Below are positions 57,507-60,167 of a stretch of 60,167 bases of DNA, in pieces. The translations under genes and the position numbers were made by a program. Position 1 is the stretch's first letter; each line of letters starts with the position of its first letter. The notes under the pieces were generated by a model that saw only the letters and a list, made by a program, of their open reading frames with translations, searched no databases and was not told the DNA's origin. Source of the DNA: Metabacillus lacus (GTDB lineage Bacteria; Bacillota; Bacilli; Bacillales; Bacillaceae); contig NZ_WKKI01000021.1 in the NCBI RefSeq assembly GCF_009674805.1, forward strand, positions 1 to 60,167, read 5' to 3'.

Positions 57507-57887
57507 ATGATAAAGCAATATAAATTAGTTCAGTTTACTGACTTAACTTCTATTACCTATGAAGATAGATCTGTAATCTATAATCTTTTTGCTACATTAA
57601 ACCTTTATCATATAGACCACAATAAATATCGGCGCGTGTTGGATATTCCACTGAAAGATGAATATCCTAACTATATTTTTGATTTTATTACTTCAATAGA
57701 CACTCCGTTCAAAGACGTGAAGAAATTTATAGAGGGTAATTTTCCGATAACTATGGAGCAGCTCCTGATCTCTTTAAAGTTACAAGGTATTTTTACTGGT
57801 GTTGTTGATTTTTACTTAATGGATTCCGGGCTGTCTATTGAAGATATTGAAGTTTTGAATCTAGAAAGTGATAGAATCCAGCAATAA
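57507..57887 (+). CDS. Hypothetical protein
   Basis: A 126-aa protein that I do not recognise. It looks soluble and mixed alpha/beta, with a central EYPNYIFDFITSIDTPFKDVKKF segment. The open frame extends upstream to 57372, but GTGAGG lies just before ATG 57507 and the extension is Cys/Arg-rich and gene-unlike. No operon partner. Confidence 0.55.
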   Translation: MIKQYKLVQFTDLTSITYEDRSVIYNLFATLNLYHIDHNKYRRVLDIPLKDEYPNYIFDFITSIDTPFKDVKKFIEGNFPITMEQLLISLKLQGIFTGVVDFYLMDSGLSIEDIEVLNLESDRIQQ

Positions 57888-57929
57888 AAAAATCAAGAAG
57901 AAATATAGTACCACTCCATAGGGAAATAA

Positions 57930-57963
57930 AGATACTCTAATTGCCTAAGCCATTAGAGTATCT
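57930..57963. terminator. Hairpin at the end of the murE-like gene
   Basis: A perfect 12-bp stem AGATACTCTAAT/ATTAGAGTATCT with a 10-nt loop spans the murE-like stop codon, between two convergent genes. T-runs are short on both sides. Confidence 0.6.
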
Positions 57964-59423
57964 GTATGTTCAGCAAGTGCTTCCAATGCGATTGCCTTAT
58001 CGCTGTGGGGCACTTTTTTTGTGCCGATGAGAAGTGTGGTTTCATGTCCCTTATCTGTTAGTAGAACAATATCATCCTTGCTTGCTGAAATGACTGCGTG
58101 CCTGATAGCTTCAGCTCTGTTCTCTATTAAAATGTAGCTAGAATGCTGCATGCCTTGTTCAAAATTGGCCAATATTTTTTTGGGCGGCTCTAATCCCGGG
58201 TTATTCGTTGTGATAACGACATAGTCTGCCAGTGAAGCTTCTCTTGCCATTAAAGGGCGTTTGGAAGGATCTTTGTAGTTGCCTCCCCCTATCATAATAA
58301 TCAGTTTTCCTTTTTTAAAGGGAAGTAGACTGTTTATTGCTTTGCCAATCGCATCAGGAGTGTGTGCGTAATCCACATAAACGGCTGGGCCGTCAGTTCC
58401 TGATATTCTCTCCATTCTACCGGCAGGAGGAAGCACCTTTGGAAGGCAGGAGACAACCTTTTCCACTTTGTACCCAGAGGCGTAAAGAGCTGCTGCAGCT
58501 GCCAGTATATTGTATACATTAAATGTTCCGATGTATTGGGTGTGGACAGGAAATGCGCCTTCTGGCGAATGCATCAGAAAAGAGATTCCACGTTCTGTCA
58601 TGATCATCTGTTCTGCATAGAAATCCGCACTTGGTGTCAGTCCATAGGTGATGGTTTCATGTGGGGTGAGGCTGGAAAAATAAGGACCCCAAGGATCATC
58701 AGAATTGATAACCGCATACTTTTTTTTGTTTATATTCTGGCCAAGCTGTGAAAAAAGAAGGCCTTTAGCATGAGCATAACGTTCCATCGTCCTGTGATAG
58801 TCCAGATGTTCATGTGTAAGATTCGTAAAAACTGCTACATCAAATTCAATTCCATCTATCCTTCCATTTAGAAGGCCTTGGGAAGATACCTCGAACGCGG
58901 CATCATGGCACCCCGCTTCTTCAGCAGTTTTTAGAAATTGTAAGTTTGACAGAATATCGGAAGTTGTATTGGGAGAGGGAGTGAGCTTTTGGCCCAAAAG
59001 AAATCCAAGCGTTCCTGCTGAGGCTGCCTTCTTTCCCGACAGTGACAAAATATCATGAATAAGCCTTGTAACAGTAGTCTTTCCATTCGTCCCTGTTACA
59101 CCGATCACATTCATCCTTGAAGAAGGATAGCCATAGAAATGATGTGCAAGCAATGTCATTGCTTTTAGAGAATTTTTCACGATAACAAGACAAGCCGATG
59201 GGGGAAGACATTCTATCTCTTTCTCAGCAACAATGAGGACAGCTCCTCTTCTCCAGGCTTCCTCCGCGTATGTATGGCCGTCAGCGACTGTGCCGGAAAT
59301 GCAGAGGAAAAGATCTCCAGGTGTAACGGTTCTAGAGTCCATTGTCATTCCGGTTATATATGAGGGCAGCGGACCTGATATCATCTTTGATTCCAATAGT
59401 TCCAGCAATTCAGCAGTGTACAA
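57945..59423 (-). CDS. MurE-like UDP-MurNAc-tripeptide ligase paralogue
   Basis: A 492-aa Mur ligase. N-terminal MDSRTVTPGDLFLCISG (uridine-binding), P-loop VIGVTGTNGKTTVTRLIHD, SPNTTSDILSNLQFL, EVSSQGLLNGRIDGI, TNLTHEHLDYH and the C-terminal YVDYAHTPDAI, GGGNYKDPSKRP and DKGHET are all present. The amino-acid-selecting motif, DNPR in meso-diaminopimelate MurE, reads NNPG (TTNNPGLEPP). It stands alone, outside a division/cell-wall cluster, so it is probably a second MurE-like enzyme. It may add a different residue or work in recycling. Confidence 0.85.
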   Translation of the reverse strand: MYTAELLELLESKMISGPLPSYITGMTMDSRTVTPGDLFLCISGTVADGHTYAEEAWRRGAVLIVAEKEIECLPPSACLVIVKNSLKAMTLLAHHFYGYPSSRMNVIGVTGTNGKTTVTRLIHDILSLSGKKAASAGTLGFLLGQKLTPSPNTTSDILSNLQFLKTAEEAGCHDAAFEVSSQGLLNGRIDGIEFDVAVFTNLTHEHLDYHRTMERYAHAKGLLFSQLGQNINKKKYAVINSDDPWGPYFSSLTPHETITYGLTPSADFYAEQMIMTERGISFLMHSPEGAFPVHTQYIGTFNVYNILAAAAALYASGYKVEKVVSCLPKVLPPAGRMERISGTDGPAVYVDYAHTPDAIGKAINSLLPFKKGKLIIMIGGGNYKDPSKRPLMAREASLADYVVITTNNPGLEPPKKILANFEQGMQHSSYILIENRAEAIRHAVISASKDDIVLLTDKGHETTLLIGTKKVPHSDKAIALEALAEHTDTLMA

Positions 59424-59535
59424 TGAAATGACATCCTCTCAATCTATAAAGTGCAAATTGATATCTAGTGGGAAATTGGCGGCAAAAGTGCCACTTTATC
59501 TCTTTCCCGCTTCTTCAAACAATAAACCTTCTCGT

Positions 59536-59562
59536 GGGACAAGGGGACGGGTACCTCGTCCC
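59536..59562. repeat. GGGACAAGGGGACG hairpin repeat, copy 4
   Basis: GGGACAAGGGGACGGGTACC then TCGTCCC: same element as those after ydiL, about 50 kb away. It lies upstream of the murE-like gene. A related GTGACAGGCACTTGG motif is at 59587-59601. Confidence 0.75.
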
Positions 59563-59724
59563 GCTCCTTGGAGTTACTAATCGGGGAGTGACAGGCACTT
59601 GGTCTCTATTTAACTTTATAAACTTTTCCTGTATTCGCATCGACCAAGAAATAGACTTTTTGTAATGTAAGTATATGGTATTATTAAAAAAATACAGAAA
59701 AATACAAAGGGGGAGGTTGTATAC

Positions 59725-60042
59725 ATGAACAAAATATTAACTATTGTCATTACCTTATTGATTTTAATATGCCTAAGTTTCGGAATCGCAACTTATTTTG
59801 ATGCAAATTTTTCTGATTATTCATTTTTTGTAGGGTTAGTTGTGACAGTCGTTATTTGGTTTTCTAATTCAAAGGGAGGGGCTACATCTCGTCTGCTGGA
59901 TGTGACCGTTCAAGGAGGGACAGGGATCAAATCAAAACAAGAGAAATTTGAGTTTTCACCTGGCCTAATTTTCCTGACATGTTTGGCATATACCGTCGTG
60001 AACTTAGTTGCATTGCTCTTCCAATATCGAGATTATTTATAG
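59725..60042 (+). CDS. Small membrane protein of unknown function
   Basis: A 105-aa protein with three hydrophobic helices: about residues 4-23, 30-47 and 80-98. A Gly-rich hydrophilic loop (SKGGATSRLLDVTVQGGTG) separates the second and third. GGGGGAGG precedes the ATG by 9 nt. No recognised family. Confidence 0.7.
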   Translation: MNKILTIVITLLILICLSFGIATYFDANFSDYSFFVGLVVTVVIWFSNSKGGATSRLLDVTVQGGTGIKSKQEKFEFSPGLIFLTCLAYTVVNLVALLFQYRDYL

Positions 60043-60056
60043 ATTAAATTTAGCTT

Positions 60057-60086
60057 GGGACAAGGGGACGAAGGGACAAGGGGACG
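60057..60086. repeat. GGGACAAGGGGACG repeat, copy 5 (two heads, no closing arm)
   Basis: Two tandem heads, GGGACAAGGGGACG then AAGGGACAAGGGGACGGG, as in copy 2. The closing TCGTCCC arm is absent. The remaining bases to the window end show no gene. Confidence 0.7.
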
Positions 60087-60167
60087 GGTAGAGACCACTG
60101 AAATACATCTCCTAAAAATTGTAAAAGTTAAAAAATAAAAGAAAACCCTCCTTGATTTGGTATAATT

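Overview
The window looks like chromosome from a low-GC, spore-former-type Bacillaceae (Bacillus/Cytobacillus/Mesobacillus-like). The left 12 kb keeps the gene order known from Bacillus subtilis: end of an rRNA operon, tRNA-fMet and tRNA-Asp, thiL-tsaE-tsaB-rimI-tsaD, the ABC-F gene ydiF, moaC, rex, tatAy-tatCy, ydiK, ydiL, then groES-groEL behind a perfect CIRCE operator. Strong AGGAGG ribosome sites, GTG/TTG starts and sigma-A promoters fit this assignment. No species can be named from the sequence alone.

Directly after groEL (12.42-18.43 kb) lies an AT-rich island. Identical 19-bp direct repeats bound it, and it carries a decayed tyrosine integrase. Its cargo is a compact three-gene operon: a restriction-nuclease-fold protein, an ABC-three-component middle protein and an SMC-like ABC ATPase. 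This is the plan of ABC-3C / Lamassu-type anti-phage systems. A small unknown gene follows.

18.5-30.3 kb is a mixed accessory stretch: two ECF sigma/anti-sigma pairs, a SEC-C zinc protein, a YunG-like protein, a YetF(DUF421)/DUF4363 divergent pair, an ArsR/Old-Yellow-Enzyme pair bracketed by a 42-bp repeat, and a two-gene RNA-repair cassette (RNA ligase plus kinase-HD end-healing enzyme).

30.7-37.4 kb holds a complete nickel/peptide-type ABC importer (nikABCDE-like). Its promoter overlaps a Fur-box-like palindrome, and a MATE exporter follows. DegV and gene remnants come next.

39.7-57.2 kb is a large fructan-utilisation locus. Part one is a LacI regulator, sucrose-6-phosphate hydrolase/invertase and fructokinase. 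Part two is a secreted protein of about 1992 residues with two GH32 catalytic domains, a two-gene polysaccharide-type permease, its lipoprotein, a cytoplasmic LamG-GH32 enzyme, a DUF624 protein and a second LacI regulator. A 12-bp palindrome, GTAATCGATTAC, occurs before the giant enzyme and twice before the permease, next to a perfect CcpA cre site. The first GH32 domain of the giant and the whole cytoplasmic enzyme are paralogues that share an unusual change: the nucleophile motif NDPNG is replaced by NEP. The canonical levanase/inulinase domain and the invertase keep NDPNG. I propose that the secreted and cytoplasmic NEP enzymes form a pair acting on an unusual, perhaps cyclic, fructan. This is the best candidate in the window for an undescribed system.

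The right end has a hypothetical gene, a MurE-like ligase with an unusual amino-acid-selecting motif, and a small membrane protein. GGGACAAGGGGACG hairpin repeats that also occur after ydiL surround the last two genes.
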